Shown here one piece after another: positions 8,812 through 17,529 of a DNA stretch of 64,000 nucleotides. Made by a program: the position numbers and the translations under genes. This stretch comes from an uncultured Flavobacteriaceae bacterium (lineage in GTDB: Bacteria; Bacteroidota; Bacteroidia; Flavobacteriales; Flavobacteriaceae), in contig CANLCJ010000001.1 in assembly GCA_947489085.1 (NCBI GenBank), positions 124,001-188,000 of the forward strand. Reading direction: 5' to 3'. Position 1 is the first letter of the stretch. The number at the start of each line of letters is the position of its first letter. Under the pieces are notes generated by a model. That model was not told the origin of the DNA, ran no database searches, and worked only from the letters and a program-made list of their open reading frames with translations.

Positions 8812-9390
8812 TTAATAAAATTTGTTAAGAAAGGAAATGAGTTGTGCAGTGGCTTTGCCTCTATGCCCAATACTATTTTTAAGTTCTAAAGCCATTTCAG
8901 CAAAAGTAATACTGTGGCCTTTAGGTTTAAAAATGGGATCGTAACCAAAGCCTTTATCACCGTGCTTTTCCTCTGTAATGTGGCCTTCGCAAATGCCAGT
9001 AAATTGATGGGTTTGGCCTTGTAAACTTAAGGCAATAACGGTTTTAAATTGTGCTGTTCTATCGGTATGAGGTTTTAAATTTTCAAGAAGCAGGTTCATA
9101 TTATCGGAGGCTGCTCTTTGCGGTCCAGCGTAACGTGCAGAGTATACGCCAGGAGCACCATCTAAAGCGGCAACTTCTAAACCCGTATCATCGGCAAAAC
9201 AATCGTAACCATAATTGGTCTTTACGTACTGGGCTTTTTGCAAAGCATTACCTTCTATCGTATCCTGAGTTTCTGGAATATCTTCTAAACAATTGATGTC
9301 TTTTAAACTTAAGAGTGTTATATGCTCTGGTATAAGAGCTTGAACTTCTTTAAGTTTATTGGCGTTATTGGTGGCGAAAACAAGTTGCAT
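8812..9390 (-). CDS. rdgB: RdgB/HAM1 non-canonical purine NTP pyrophosphatase
   Basis: This 192-aa protein hydrolyses dITP, ITP and XTP to monophosphates, keeping deaminated purines out of DNA and RNA. Motifs seen are the N-terminal substrate loop FATNNANKLKEV, the catalytic CFADDTGLEVAALDGAPGVYSARYAG, KGFGYDPIF, and the C-terminal SIGHRGKA that contacts the nucleotide. Length is normal for the family. The ATG at 9388-9390 places the ATNNxxK loop at residue 6. It is the first gene of the rdgB-rel-fur-purA run, 43 bp ahead of the RelA/SpoT gene. The promoter should lie in the gap to 9433, where a dispersed repeat begins. Confidence 0.96.
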   Translation of the reverse strand: MQLVFATNNANKLKEVQALIPEHITLLSLKDINCLEDIPETQDTIEGNALQKAQYVKTNYGYDCFADDTGLEVAALDGAPGVYSARYAGPQRAASDNMNLLLENLKPHTDRTAQFKTVIALSLQGQTHQFTGICEGHITEEKHGDKGFGYDPIFKPKGHSITFAEMALELKNSIGHRGKATAQLISFLNKFY

Positions 9391-9432
9391 GGATTAACAT
9401 TTTGCTTCCAAAAGTAATTCTATTTTATAAAT

Positions 9433-9592
9433 GAATTCATCTTGACTTTTTCTATTTCTTAAAAAATGGCTGAAATTCGCCCGTATTTCGTTACTTTTTT
9501 TGTCCGTAGCGCCACTATGAGCTTCAAAAAGTGCCTCTTCTGGTTAGATTTCAACTCATTTTCAGTTAAAAATGAAAAGTTAAGATGGGTTC
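9433..9592 (-). repeat. 160-bp dispersed repeat, subfamily A, copy 1
   Basis: This 160-bp intergenic block has imperfect terminal inverted repeats: the left end reads GAATTCATCTTGACTTTTT and the reverse complement of the right end GAACCCATCTTAACTTTT. On the minus strand it carries the core TTTTTGAAGCTCATAGTGGCGCTACGGAC. It matches 61108-61267 along its whole length in the same relative orientation, with roughly 80-85% identity by eye. It begins 4 bp after the stop codon of the DCC-family gene, in that gene's orientation, and its far end lies 42 bp from the rdgB start. Confidence 0.85.
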
Positions 9593-9596
9593 AATG

Positions 9597-9980
9597 CTAA
9601 AAACTAATACTACAACTCCTTGATTTTCCAAACCATTTTAAACGATTTTTAGAAGCCGTTTTATAAATAAAGTCGCGTACCAAACGTGGTATAAAAGCCA
9701 ATAAGGCCGACACACGTTGCCATTTAGGGATTTTAGAGGTTATTCTTAAAAAACCGTCAGAATGTGTTTTTACGCCAAATTGATCTATTAAAATAACAGT
9801 ATCTAGTGCCTGCGTAGGAAAACCGTGTTGTTTTAGCAGTTTTTGACCTTCTGGCGATTGAAATGGTATAAAGTGAAACAAATCTTTAGGTGCAAATTTT
9901 AATAACCACCCTACAACACCGTTGCACAGGTTACATTCGCCGTCGAAAATAATAAGATCTTTAGTGGAGGGAGATGTCAT
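9597..9980 (-). CDS. DCC-family thiol-disulfide oxidoreductase-like protein (DUF393)
   Basis: This 127-aa protein starts with a short beta strand and the signature IFDGECNLCNGVVGWLLKF, in which the DxxCxxC of the DCC family is intact (Cys around residues 17 and 20). It continues with HFIPFQSPEGQKLL, a stretch with RITSKIPKW and a hydrophobic ALLAFIPRLVRDFIY region before the basic tail. DCC proteins resemble thioredoxin-fold oxidoreductases and are presumed to act on protein or small-molecule thiols, but no substrate is known. The gene is monocistronic, and a repeat begins 4 bp beyond its stop. Family membership is clear from the signature; activity is inferred. Confidence 0.88.
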   Translation of the reverse strand: MTSPSTKDLIIFDGECNLCNGVVGWLLKFAPKDLFHFIPFQSPEGQKLLKQHGFPTQALDTVILIDQFGVKTHSDGFLRITSKIPKWQRVSALLAFIPRLVRDFIYKTASKNRLKWFGKSRSCSISF

Positions 9981-10063
9981 AATAAATTGATTTAAGTTAC
10001 TTTAACAGACGTATTTATGTTAAAATACTTTCTAAACGTTAAATATTTTAAGGTTTTTTTATG

Positions 10064-10094
10064 ATTTTAGCCTTTATACAAGCAAGGCTAAAAT
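10064..10094 (+). promoter_or_regulatory. Perfect 11-bp hairpin in the leader of the raiA/hpf gene
   Basis: ATTTTAGCCTT and AAGGCTAAAAT pair perfectly around a 9-nt loop, 43 bp before the ATG of the ribosome-hibernation gene. No T-run follows. The gene to the left points away, so this is not an ordinary terminator of a neighbour. It may be a 5' leader structure or an operator-like inverted repeat. Confidence 0.5.
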
Positions 10095-10136
10095 TGTATA
10101 TTAGACATGTAGTTAAATTTTAAATACAGACCAATT

Positions 10137-10436
10137 ATGACAGTAAATTTCCAGTATGTAGGCGTAGATGTAAGCGAATCACTTTCAACATTTACAAAAG
10201 AAAAGTTAGAGAAATTATTTAATCGATACGAATTTTTAATTAGTGCTATGGTCTATTTTAAACAAGAGGGGAGCGACCACGAAGCAGGAAAAATATGCAA
10301 CATAGAATTGAGTTTGCCTGGGCCAAGACTATATGCCACATCTAACGAGCATAATTTTGAAGTTGCGGTAAGAGAAACCATAAGCGATTTAGAACGCCAG
10401 TTAAAAAAACGTAAAGAAGTTTATAAGGTATACTAA
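10137..10436 (+). CDS. Ribosome hibernation-promoting factor / RaiA family (short form)
   Basis: This 99-aa protein matches the short form of the HPF/YfiA fold: an N-terminal strand (VNFQYVGVDVSESLSTFTKEKLEKL), a central variable region and the conserved basic helix DLERQLKKRKEVYKVY at the end. Such proteins bind the 30S decoding channel and dimerise or silence ribosomes in stationary phase. There is no C-terminal extension of the long HPF type. It is followed after 4 bp by the convergent stop of rlmH, so both ribosome-related genes share a terminus. A perfect hairpin lies in its leader. Confidence 0.9.
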   Translation: MTVNFQYVGVDVSESLSTFTKEKLEKLFNRYEFLISAMVYFKQEGSDHEAGKICNIELSLPGPRLYATSNEHNFEVAVRETISDLERQLKKRKEVYKVY

Positions 10437-10440
10437 ATTT

Positions 10441-10914
10441 TTAACGGTGGTGGTAGGGTTCGTTTTTTAAAATAGTAAACCCTCTATACAATTGTTCGAT
10501 AAAAAATAAACGTACCATTTGATGGGAAAATGTCATTTTAGATAATGCTATTTTCCCATTTGCTTTTTTATAAACCTCGCTAGAGAACCCATAAGGTCCG
10601 CCAATAACAAAAACCAAGCGTTTTAATCCAGAATTCATATGCTTTTGCAAATACCCAGAAAAGCCTACAGAATCGAAAGTTTTACCATTTTCGTCTAATA
10701 GAATAAGTGTGTCCGAAGGTTGAATTTTTTTAAGAATAAGAGCACCTTCTTTCTGTTTTTGTTCTGTTTCACTCAAGTTTTTCGCTTTTTTTAAATCTGG
10801 AATCACCTCAAAATCAAACTTTACATAATGTGAAAGCCTATTTTTGTAAACCGTTATTAAAGTGTTAAGTTCCTTATTATCAGTTTTGCCAACCGTTATT
10901 AGTGCTATTGTCAT
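10441..10914 (-). CDS. rlmH: 23S rRNA pseudouridine1915 N3-methyltransferase
   Basis: This 157-aa protein is a SPOUT-class methyltransferase that methylates pseudouridine 1915 in helix 69 of 23S rRNA. The C-terminal trefoil-knot motifs are clear: LLDENGKTFDSVGFS, the SAM-binding FVIGGPYGFSSEV, and the terminal ALSKMTFSHQMVRLFFIEQLYRGF...NEPYHHR, which carries the catalytic and dimer-interface residues and the invariant YHH ending. Length equals that of other RlmH proteins. The gene converges on the raiA/hpf gene, with stops 4 bp apart. Confidence 0.97.
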   Translation of the reverse strand: MTIALITVGKTDNKELNTLITVYKNRLSHYVKFDFEVIPDLKKAKNLSETEQKQKEGALILKKIQPSDTLILLDENGKTFDSVGFSGYLQKHMNSGLKRLVFVIGGPYGFSSEVYKKANGKIALSKMTFSHQMVRLFFIEQLYRGFTILKNEPYHHR

Positions 10915-11000
10915 GGCGTAAAATTACAATTTCCTTTTTTACGATATTTGTATTTAGAAGCATTAAAACTAAAAAATTCGTAAATTAATATTCCATTTAT

Positions 11001-11008
11001 TATTTTTG
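11001..11008 (+). promoter_or_regulatory. Candidate Bacteroidetes -7 box (TAnnTTTG) of nadC
   Basis: TATTTTTG matches the Bacteroidetes housekeeping -7 consensus TAnnTTTG and lies 16 bp before the nadC ATG. No good -33 TTG was found at the expected distance, so support rests on the -7 element alone. Confidence 0.4.
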
Positions 11009-11024
11009 CTCAAATTTCCTTAAC

Positions 11025-11885
11025 ATGATTACTAAAGACTATTTTGAAAAAGAAGTAACCTACATTATTGAAAATGCCATTAGGGAGGATGTTGGAGATG
11101 GAGACCACAGCTCGTTAGCTTGTATTCCAGAGAATGCGAGAGGAAGAGCAAAACTTCTTGTAAAAGATAAAGGTGTTATAGCAGGTGTTGCCTTTGCGCA
11201 GCGTGTATTTAACTTCGTGGATAAAAACCTGAGAGTAGATGTTAAAATAGAGGATGGTACAGCGGTGTCTTATGGTGATGTTGTTTTATATGTTGAAGGG
11301 TCTTCCCAATCCATACTAAAAGCAGAGCGCACAGTATTAAACGCTATGCAGCGTATGAGTGCCATAGCTACAAAAACAAGAAACTTTGTAGATTTACTAA
11401 AAGGAACTAAAACAAAAATTTTAGATACACGTAAAACCACACCAGGGATTAGAGTTCTAGAAAAATGGGCGGTTAAAATAGGCGGTGGCGAAAACCATAG
11501 GTTTGCATTATACGACATGATTATGTTAAAAGATAATCACATCGATTTTGCAGGAGGTATAACCAAAGCTATAGATTTAACTAAAGAATATCTGTCTGAA
11601 AATGAAAAAGATTTGCGAATAATTGTAGAAGCCAGAGATCTTACCGAAGTAGAGGAAATTTTAAAAAGTGATGGTGTGTATCGTATATTAATTGATAATT
11701 TTGATTATGAAGATACTAAGAAGGCTGTGGCTATGATTGGCAATAAGTGCTTAACAGAGTCTTCTGGAAACATAAACGAGGCTACTGTACGGCATTATGC
11801 TGAATGCGGCGTAGATTACATTTCTTGTGGCGCCTTAACACATTCTGTACACAACATGGATTTAAGCCTAAAAGCCGTTAACTAA
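11025..11885 (+). CDS. nadC: Nicotinate-nucleotide diphosphorylase (carboxylating), quinolinate phosphoribosyltransferase
   Basis: This 286-aa protein converts quinolinate and PRPP to nicotinate mononucleotide, CO2 and PPi in de novo NAD synthesis. The N-terminal domain begins with the typical AIREDVGDGDHSSLA. The alpha/beta-barrel domain shows LNAMQRMSAIATKTR, RKTTPGIRVLEKWAVKIGGGENHRF and MLKDNHI, which contribute the quinolinate and PRPP-binding Arg, His and Lys residues. The C-terminal part has the IDNF and SGNI motifs. Length is standard. nadA and nadB are not in the window. Confidence 0.97.
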   Translation: MITKDYFEKEVTYIIENAIREDVGDGDHSSLACIPENARGRAKLLVKDKGVIAGVAFAQRVFNFVDKNLRVDVKIEDGTAVSYGDVVLYVEGSSQSILKAERTVLNAMQRMSAIATKTRNFVDLLKGTKTKILDTRKTTPGIRVLEKWAVKIGGGENHRFALYDMIMLKDNHIDFAGGITKAIDLTKEYLSENEKDLRIIVEARDLTEVEEILKSDGVYRILIDNFDYEDTKKAVAMIGNKCLTESSGNINEATVRHYAECGVDYISCGALTHSVHNMDLSLKAVN

Positions 11886-11965
11886 ACATTTTATTTATAC
11901 CAAAAACGAGACCTAATGCGACTTATTTTTTAACTTGCACTTAAGTAAGTAAATTAAAAGCATTA

Positions 11966-12904
11966 ATGACGAAGCTTATAGAAGACAAACTAGAAAAAAT
12001 ACCAATATTACGTATTCTAGTTAGGTTTTTAAAACGATTTAAGTTACCAGGTTTAGAGGGGTTATCTTTTTACGATTTAATAGAGTTATACGTTATAGGG
12101 ATTGCCAAAGGCGCATTAACAGCTAGAGCAAGTGCTATTGCATTTAGTTTTTTTACAGCGCTGTTTCCCTTTTTACTCTTTGTTTTAATAATTATACCTT
12201 ACATACCTATAGAAGGCTTTAAAGGAGAGTTTTTAGAATTTCTAGAGTCTTTTTTACCTCCTACAACTTCAGATTTTTTCTTTGATAATATTTTTGGAAA
12301 CATAGACCAAAATAAACGGGGTGGGTTGTTATCTTCTGTATTTGTGCTGTCTATAGCACTAATGGCCAATGGTGTAAATGCTGTGTTTTCTGGATTTGAG
12401 AGTTCTTACCATGAACAATTAACCCGAAACGTTTTCAAGCAATACCTTTTTGCATTAAGTATAGCATTGATACTTGCTTTTCTGTTAATTGTTACCATAG
12501 CCGTTTTGGGCTATTTTGAAATTTACGTTATACAAGAAATACTTGAAGCGCTAAGACAACACGAATACGGTATAGGTGCAGACGATGTTTTTTGGTTTAA
12601 CATTGCCAAATATGTGTTTTTTGTACTTATGGTATATTTAGCCACAGCAACATTATATTACTTTGGTACTACAGAAGGGAGGGATTCTAAATTCTTTTCT
12701 GTAGGAGCATTATTTACAACGTTTTTAATTATTCTAACCTCATACTTATTTGGGGTATATATAGAAAACTTTAGCCAGTACAATAAGCTCTATGGCTCAA
12801 TAGGAGCGCTTTTAATACTGCTATTGTATCTTTGGTTAAATGCTAATATTTTGCTTTTAGGCTACGAGTTAAATGCATCTTTAAATAAATTAAGAAAGCA
12901 ATAA
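11966..12904 (+). CDS. YihY/virulence factor BrkB family inner-membrane protein
   Basis: This 312-aa membrane protein has about six hydrophobic helices after an amphipathic N-terminus. It carries the family hallmarks ARASAIAFSFFTALFPFLLF, the central GVNAVFSGFESSYH, and the C-terminal YGSIGALLILLLYLWLNANILLLGYELNA. The family was once called ribonuclease BN, but that name was an error; the function is unknown and it may be a transporter or flippase-like protein. The gene ends 4 bp before priA, so the two are likely co-transcribed. Confidence 0.9.
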   Translation: MTKLIEDKLEKIPILRILVRFLKRFKLPGLEGLSFYDLIELYVIGIAKGALTARASAIAFSFFTALFPFLLFVLIIIPYIPIEGFKGEFLEFLESFLPPTTSDFFFDNIFGNIDQNKRGGLLSSVFVLSIALMANGVNAVFSGFESSYHEQLTRNVFKQYLFALSIALILAFLLIVTIAVLGYFEIYVIQEILEALRQHEYGIGADDVFWFNIAKYVFFVLMVYLATATLYYFGTTEGRDSKFFSVGALFTTFLIILTSYLFGVYIENFSQYNKLYGSIGALLILLLYLWLNANILLLGYELNASLNKLRKQ

Positions 12905-12908
12905 TAGT

Positions 12909-15359
12909 ATGGGGTATTTTATAGATGTAATATTACCAATACCATTACAAAAGCTGTTTACGTATAGCATAACAGCCGCCGAAGCAGAATACCTAAAACC
13001 CGGTATGCGCGTATCTGTACCGTTTGGTAAATCTAAAATGTACACAGGTTTGGTATACCAAATCCATACCACAGCCCCTGTAGTATATGAGGCCAAAGAG
13101 ATACATCAAATTCTAGATGAAATTGCCATAGTAACGCCGTTACAATTAAAATTTTGGGAATGGATATCTAATTATTACATGTGTACCATGGGAGATGTAA
13201 TGCGAGCAGCTTTACCTAATGCTTTTATTTTAGAAAGCGAAACCATGCTTACCAAAACAGAGGTAAAACTGGATGAAAGTGATTTTAAAGACGACGAGTT
13301 TTTGGTTTACGAAGCCTTGCACCACCAATCTTCTTTAAAGGTGCACGACGTTATGGCAATTTTAGATAAAAAAAGTGTGCTGCCAGTTATAAAACGTTTA
13401 ATAGATAAAGACGCTATAGCTGTTAAGGAAGAAGTTTTCGAGAAGTATAAGCCTAAATTAGTGCGTTACGTTAAATTAAGTGATAAGTACACGTCTGAAG
13501 CTAAGTTACAACAACTTTTAGAAGATTTGTCTAGAGCGCCAAAGCAACGCGAAGTCGTACTTAACTTATTTTCTTTAGCAGCAAAAACTCGAAAACCTGT
13601 AAAAGTAACAGATTTAAAATCTGCTAGTAATACGTCTTCAGCAATTATTAAAAGTCTTATAGATAAGACTGTTCTAGAAGCGTATTTTATTCAAACAGAC
13701 CGTGTAAACTATTCTGGAGCAACAACCGAAAGTTCTAAGGTTTTAAATACGCACCAAGAAAAAGCGCTTTTAGACATTAAAGCCACATTTAAAACACACA
13801 ATACAACCTTACTGCATGGCGTAACATCTTCTGGTAAAACAGAAATTTACGCTAAATTAATAGAAGAAACTTTAGCGGCGCAAAAACAAGTATTGTACTT
13901 ATTACCTGAAATTGCATTAACAACACAGTTAGTGGGGCGTTTGCAAAATTATTTTGGTGCTCAGGTCGCACTATTTCATTCCAAATACAGTTCTCACGAG
14001 CGTGTTGAGGTTTGGAATAACGTATTGCAAAACGAAAAGAAAGCGCAGATTATATTAGGGGCACGCTCTTCGGTATTTTTACCTTTTAAAACATTGGGGC
14101 TTATAATTGTAGACGAAGAGCATGAGCAGTCTTTTAAACAGTTCGACCCTGCACCACGTTACCATGCCAGAGATTCTGCTATAGTTTTAGCGCACATGCA
14201 CCAGGCAAAAGTACTTTTGGGTTCGGCAACGCCTAGTTTAGAAAGTTATTTTAATGTACAACAAAACCGTTATGGTTTTGTTGCCTTAAAGCATCGTTAT
14301 AATGCGGTTTTAATGCCAGATATTGAGTTGGTAGATATAAAAGATAAGCACAAACGCAAGTGTATGAAAGGACATTTTAGCGATAGGCTTATAGAAGAAA
14401 TGGCAGAAACTTTAGATGAGGGGCACCAAATTATTCTGTTTCAAAATAGAAGGGGATTTTCTCCAATTATAGAATGCAATACCTGTGGCCACGCCACACA
14501 ATGTCCTAATTGCGATGTAAGTTTAACATATCACCAATACCGAAAGCAATTGCGTTGTCATTATTGTGGGTACAACACAGTAATGCACAAGCAATGCGAA
14601 GCCTGTGGCAGTCCAGAACTCGATAATAAAGGCTTTGGGACAGAGCAAATAGAAGAAGAGGTAAAAATACTATTCCCTAAGCATAAAGTAGTGCGTATGG
14701 ATTTAGATACTACCAGAGGCAAATACGGTTACGAAAAAATAATTACGGCATTCGAGCAGAAAGAAATAGATATTCTTGTAGGCACCCAAATGCTAACCAA
14801 AGGTTTAGATTTTAGAAATGTAAAATTGGTAGGTGTTATGAATGCAGACAATATGCTTAACTTTCCAGACTTTAGAGCACACGAGCGCAGTTTTCAGCTT
14901 ATAGTACAGGTAGCAGGTCGAGCAGGCCGTACCGATAAACGTGGTAAAGTTTTGGTGCAAACCTATAATCCCTATCACAATATTTTACAACAGGTAGCAG
15001 CTAACGATTACGAGTCTATGTACAAGGAGCAAATGGACGAGAGGTACAATTTTAATTATCCGCCAGTATATAAGCAAATAAAAATTACATTGAAACATAA
15101 GGATTATAATAGGGTAGAGCAGGCTTCGAATTGGTTGGCCAAATCGCTGCGCCAAGTGTTTAAAACAAACGTGCTTGGCCCCGAATCTCCATCTGTAGGT
15201 CGCATTAGAAATCAGTTTTATAAAAATATTTTAATAAAAATACCAAAGCAACAATCATTAGGAAAAACGAAAAAAGCTATTATTAAGATAAATAATAGCT
15301 TCTCTAATGTAAAAGAGTTTCGGTCAGTACGAATAGTTTTAAATGTAGATAACTTTTAA
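12909..15359 (+). CDS. priA: Primosomal protein N' (replication restart helicase)
   Basis: This 816-aa protein reloads the replicative helicase at stalled or collapsed forks. In order it has an N-terminal DNA 3'-end binding domain (about 1-105), a winged helix, and a superfamily 2 helicase core with Walker A-like GVTSSGKTEIY (about residue 304) and the DEEH box IIVDEEHEQSFKQ. The zinc-binding insert has four CxxC-type pairs (CNTCGHATQCPNC...CHYCG...CEACG), and helicase motifs GLDFRNV and QVAGRAGR follow before the C-terminal domain. All eight zinc cysteines are present. The ATG at 12909 follows the yihY stop by 4 bp and matches the normal N-terminal length. Confidence 0.97.
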   Translation: MGYFIDVILPIPLQKLFTYSITAAEAEYLKPGMRVSVPFGKSKMYTGLVYQIHTTAPVVYEAKEIHQILDEIAIVTPLQLKFWEWISNYYMCTMGDVMRAALPNAFILESETMLTKTEVKLDESDFKDDEFLVYEALHHQSSLKVHDVMAILDKKSVLPVIKRLIDKDAIAVKEEVFEKYKPKLVRYVKLSDKYTSEAKLQQLLEDLSRAPKQREVVLNLFSLAAKTRKPVKVTDLKSASNTSSAIIKSLIDKTVLEAYFIQTDRVNYSGATTESSKVLNTHQEKALLDIKATFKTHNTTLLHGVTSSGKTEIYAKLIEETLAAQKQVLYLLPEIALTTQLVGRLQNYFGAQVALFHSKYSSHERVEVWNNVLQNEKKAQIILGARSSVFLPFKTLGLIIVDEEHEQSFKQFDPAPRYHARDSAIVLAHMHQAKVLLGSATPSLESYFNVQQNRYGFVALKHRYNAVLMPDIELVDIKDKHKRKCMKGHFSDRLIEEMAETLDEGHQIILFQNRRGFSPIIECNTCGHATQCPNCDVSLTYHQYRKQLRCHYCGYNTVMHKQCEACGSPELDNKGFGTEQIEEEVKILFPKHKVVRMDLDTTRGKYGYEKIITAFEQKEIDILVGTQMLTKGLDFRNVKLVGVMNADNMLNFPDFRAHERSFQLIVQVAGRAGRTDKRGKVLVQTYNPYHNILQQVAANDYESMYKEQMDERYNFNYPPVYKQIKITLKHKDYNRVEQASNWLAKSLRQVFKTNVLGPESPSVGRIRNQFYKNILIKIPKQQSLGKTKKAIIKINNSFSNVKEFRSVRIVLNVDNF

Positions 15360-15445
15360 AATGTATCCAGAGTATGTACGACAGTTGTTAATAATAGCGA
15401 GTATTTTTTTGTGAAAAACTAAAGGGGTTTATTTATAATTTGGAG

Positions 15446-16141
15446 TTATATGTTATTTAACGCATCTACAAGCTGCGTTTTTTTGTTTCTACTTAGAGGT
15501 ATTTCGTAAGCACCAACCTCTACGTTTTTACTGTTAAAACGATCTATTTTATCAAGATTTACAATATAAGATTTATGGATACGTAAAAATTTATTCTCCG
15601 GCAACTCAGCCTCAAAGGCTTTCATAGTAGAAAGTACAACAAGGCTCGTTTCTTCTGTAACAAGCTTTACGTAATCTCCAAGAGCTTCTATCCATTTAAT
15701 ATCTTTTATATAAACCTTACGTTTTTTAAGATTACTTTTCACAAATATATGTTCACCTTCTTCCTCGTGGTAATCCATTGTTAATTTGTGTTGTTCTAAA
15801 GCCTTTTCTACAGAGGTATTAAAACGATCTCTTGTAATAGGTTTATGTAAATAATCTGTAGCATCGTAATTAAATGCTTTAAAAGCATATTCAGTTTTAC
15901 CAGTAACAAATATTATTTGTGGTTTTTTGTTTAACACATCTAGAAGCTCAAAACCATTTAGCACTGGCATTTCAATGTCTAAAAAGATTAAGTCTACTTG
16001 GTGTGTGTTTAAACCATTTTTTGTTTCGAGAGCACTGCTATACTCAGCAATTAAGTTTAGCGAAGGATGATTTTCGACTAACTTAACTATGGAGAGACGC
16101 TGTATTGCTGAATCGTCTACTACTACACAATTTAAAGTCAT
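15446..16141 (-). CDS. LytTR-type response regulator
   Basis: This 231-aa protein has an N-terminal CheY-like receiver (about 1-120, VVVDDSAIQRL, phospho-acceptor Asp55 in LIFLDIEMPVLNG, and the conserved Thr/Lys in FVTGK) and a C-terminal LytTR DNA-binding domain (about 135-231, IFVKSNLKKRKVYIKDIKWIEALGDYVKL... and FLRIHKSYIVNLDKIDRF). It should bind promoter repeats when phosphorylated by a membrane kinase of the LytS/YehU type. No such kinase is adjacent, so its partner lies elsewhere. It converges with priA and is divergent from the rpsF operon. Confidence 0.93.
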   Translation of the reverse strand: MTLNCVVVDDSAIQRLSIVKLVENHPSLNLIAEYSSALETKNGLNTHQVDLIFLDIEMPVLNGFELLDVLNKKPQIIFVTGKTEYAFKAFNYDATDYLHKPITRDRFNTSVEKALEQHKLTMDYHEEEGEHIFVKSNLKKRKVYIKDIKWIEALGDYVKLVTEETSLVVLSTMKAFEAELPENKFLRIHKSYIVNLDKIDRFNSKNVEVGAYEIPLSRNKKTQLVDALNNI

Positions 16142-16277
16142 AACATTTTATATTATTTCGGTTAAGATATCGACAATAGTACAATAAATTCCGCTAAAAA
16201 CCAAAAATCATCGGTAAACTGTTTATTTTAACATATTGTTAACGCCTATAGATTTGTTAATTTTCGCTAGTTAAACA

Positions 16278-16307
16278 TTGTATTATAATAAAAAATGATT
16301 ACTTTTG
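16278..16307 (+). promoter_or_regulatory. Bacteroidetes-type promoter of the rpsF operon
   Basis: TTG at 16278-16280 (-33) and TACTTTTG at 16300-16307 (-7) are separated by 19 bp. This is an exact match to the Bacteroidetes consensus TTG-N17-23-TAnnTTTG, 33 bp ahead of the rpsF ATG. Confidence 0.8.
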
Positions 16308-16339
16308 CAGCCAATTTTTAATAATTAAATAGATTTTTT

Positions 16340-16678
16340 ATGAATCATTATGAAACTGTTTTCATCTTAAATCCCGTTTTATCTGACGATCAGATAAAGG
16401 AAACAGTAAAGAAATACGAAGATTTTCTTGTTTCTAAAGGAGCTAAGATGATATCCAAAGAAAACTGGGGGCTTAAAAAGTTAGCTTACCCAATTCAAAA
16501 CAAAAAAAGTGGTTTTTACCATTTATTTGAATATCAAGTAGAAGGAGACGCAATAGAGTCTTTAGAAGTAGAGTTTAGACGTGATGAGCGTTTTATGCGT
16601 TACTTAACAGTGTCTTTAGATAAACACGCTGTATCTTGGGCAGAGAGAAGAAGAGAAAAACTTAAAGTAAAAGCGTAA
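16340..16678 (+). CDS. rpsF: 30S ribosomal protein S6
   Basis: This 112-aa protein is a central-domain 30S protein that forms a heterodimer with S18. It begins [21 protein letters not shown], the typical S6 opening, and continues with [23 protein letters not shown] and a basic C-terminus. It lacks the poly-Glu tail of E. coli. It heads an rpsF-rpsR-rplI operon with its own clear promoter upstream, and rpsR begins 3 bp after its end. In E. coli this operon also holds priB, which is absent here. Confidence 0.98.
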   Translation: MNHYETVFILNPVLSDDQIKETVKKYEDFLVSKGAKMISKENWGLKKLAYPIQNKKSGFYHLFEYQVEGDAIESLEVEFRRDERFMRYLTVSLDKHAVSWAERRREKLKVKA

Positions 16679-16680
16679 TC

Positions 16681-16980
16681 ATGGCAACATCTATAGAGCA
16701 ACAATCTAAAGGAAAAAAAGACGGAGAAATTAGATATTTAACTCCGCTTAACATAGAAACAAACAAGCAAAAAAAATACTGTCGTTTTAAAAAGTCTGGT
16801 ATCAAGTATATCGATTATAAAGACCCAGATTTCTTATTAAAGTTTGTAAACGAGCAAGGTAAAATTTTACCAAGACGTTTAACAGGTACTTCTTTAAAAT
16901 ACCAAAGAAAAGTATCTGTGGCTGTAAAAAGAGCACGTCATTTAGCTTTAATGCCTTACGTGGCCGATTTATTAAAATAA
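16681..16980 (+). CDS. rpsR: 30S ribosomal protein S18
   Basis: This 99-aa protein pairs with S6 on the 30S platform. The core motif [20 protein letters not shown], followed by [40 protein letters not shown], is diagnostic. The first about 22 residues ([22 protein letters not shown]) are a longer N-terminal tail than in E. coli. Start at the ATG 3 bp after rpsF. Confidence 0.98.
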   Translation: MATSIEQQSKGKKDGEIRYLTPLNIETNKQKKYCRFKKSGIKYIDYKDPDFLLKFVNEQGKILPRRLTGTSLKYQRKVSVAVKRARHLALMPYVADLLK

Positions 16981-16993
16981 AACAATCATAGCA

Positions 16994-17443
16994 ATGGAAC
17001 TTATATTAAAACAAGACGTTGAAAATTTAGGATTTAAAGACGATGTTGTAACAGTTAAGAACGGTTATGGTAGAAACTTTTTAATTCCTCAAGGGCAAGC
17101 TGTATTAGCGACACCTTCTGCTAAAAAAGTTTTAGCAGAGAACTTAAAGCAACGTGCTTTTAAAGAGAAGAAAATAGTAGACGATGCTACTAAAATAGCA
17201 GAAGCTTTAAAAGCTTTAGATATTAAAATTGCATCTAAAGTTGGTTCTGGAGACAAATTATTTGGCTCTGTAAACAATATTGATGTGGCTGCTGCCTTAG
17301 ATAAAGAAGGGCACGCTATAGACAAGAAATTTATTACTGTAGCTGGTGGAAATGTAAAACGTTTAGGCAAATACAATGCTGTTGTTCGTTTACACAGAGA
17401 AGTGTCTGCAGATTTAGAATTTGAAGTTGTAGCACAAGCTTAA
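16994..17443 (+). CDS. rplI: 50S ribosomal protein L9
   Basis: This 149-aa protein is the two-domain L9 of the 50S subunit. The N-domain MELILKQDVENLGFKDDVVTVKNGYGRNFLIPQGQA binds 23S rRNA. A long helix then joins it to the C-terminal domain (KVGSGDKLFGSVNNIDVAAAL). Last gene of the rpsF operon, 13 bp after rpsR, closed by a strong terminator. Confidence 0.98.
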   Translation: MELILKQDVENLGFKDDVVTVKNGYGRNFLIPQGQAVLATPSAKKVLAENLKQRAFKEKKIVDDATKIAEALKALDIKIASKVGSGDKLFGSVNNIDVAAALDKEGHAIDKKFITVAGGNVKRLGKYNAVVRLHREVSADLEFEVVAQA

Positions 17444-17470
17444 TACTTAAAATTCAATACAATTTTTAAG

Positions 17471-17501
17471 AACCGTTTAGACATGCTCTAAACGGTTTTT
17501 T
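17471..17501 (+). terminator. Rho-independent terminator of the rpsF-rpsR-rplI operon
   Basis: AACCGTTTAGA and TCTAAACGGTT form a perfect 11-bp stem with a 5-nt loop (CATGC), followed by further T residues, 27 bp after the rplI stop. Confidence 0.9.
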
Positions 17502-17529
17502 ACATTAATAAAGATTATACCCTTAGCTC

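Noticed and set aside
11270-11518. Minus-strand frame inside nadC
   Set aside because: Antisense shadow of nadC with no independent support; the same holds for similar frames inside hisS, dnaK, parC and others.
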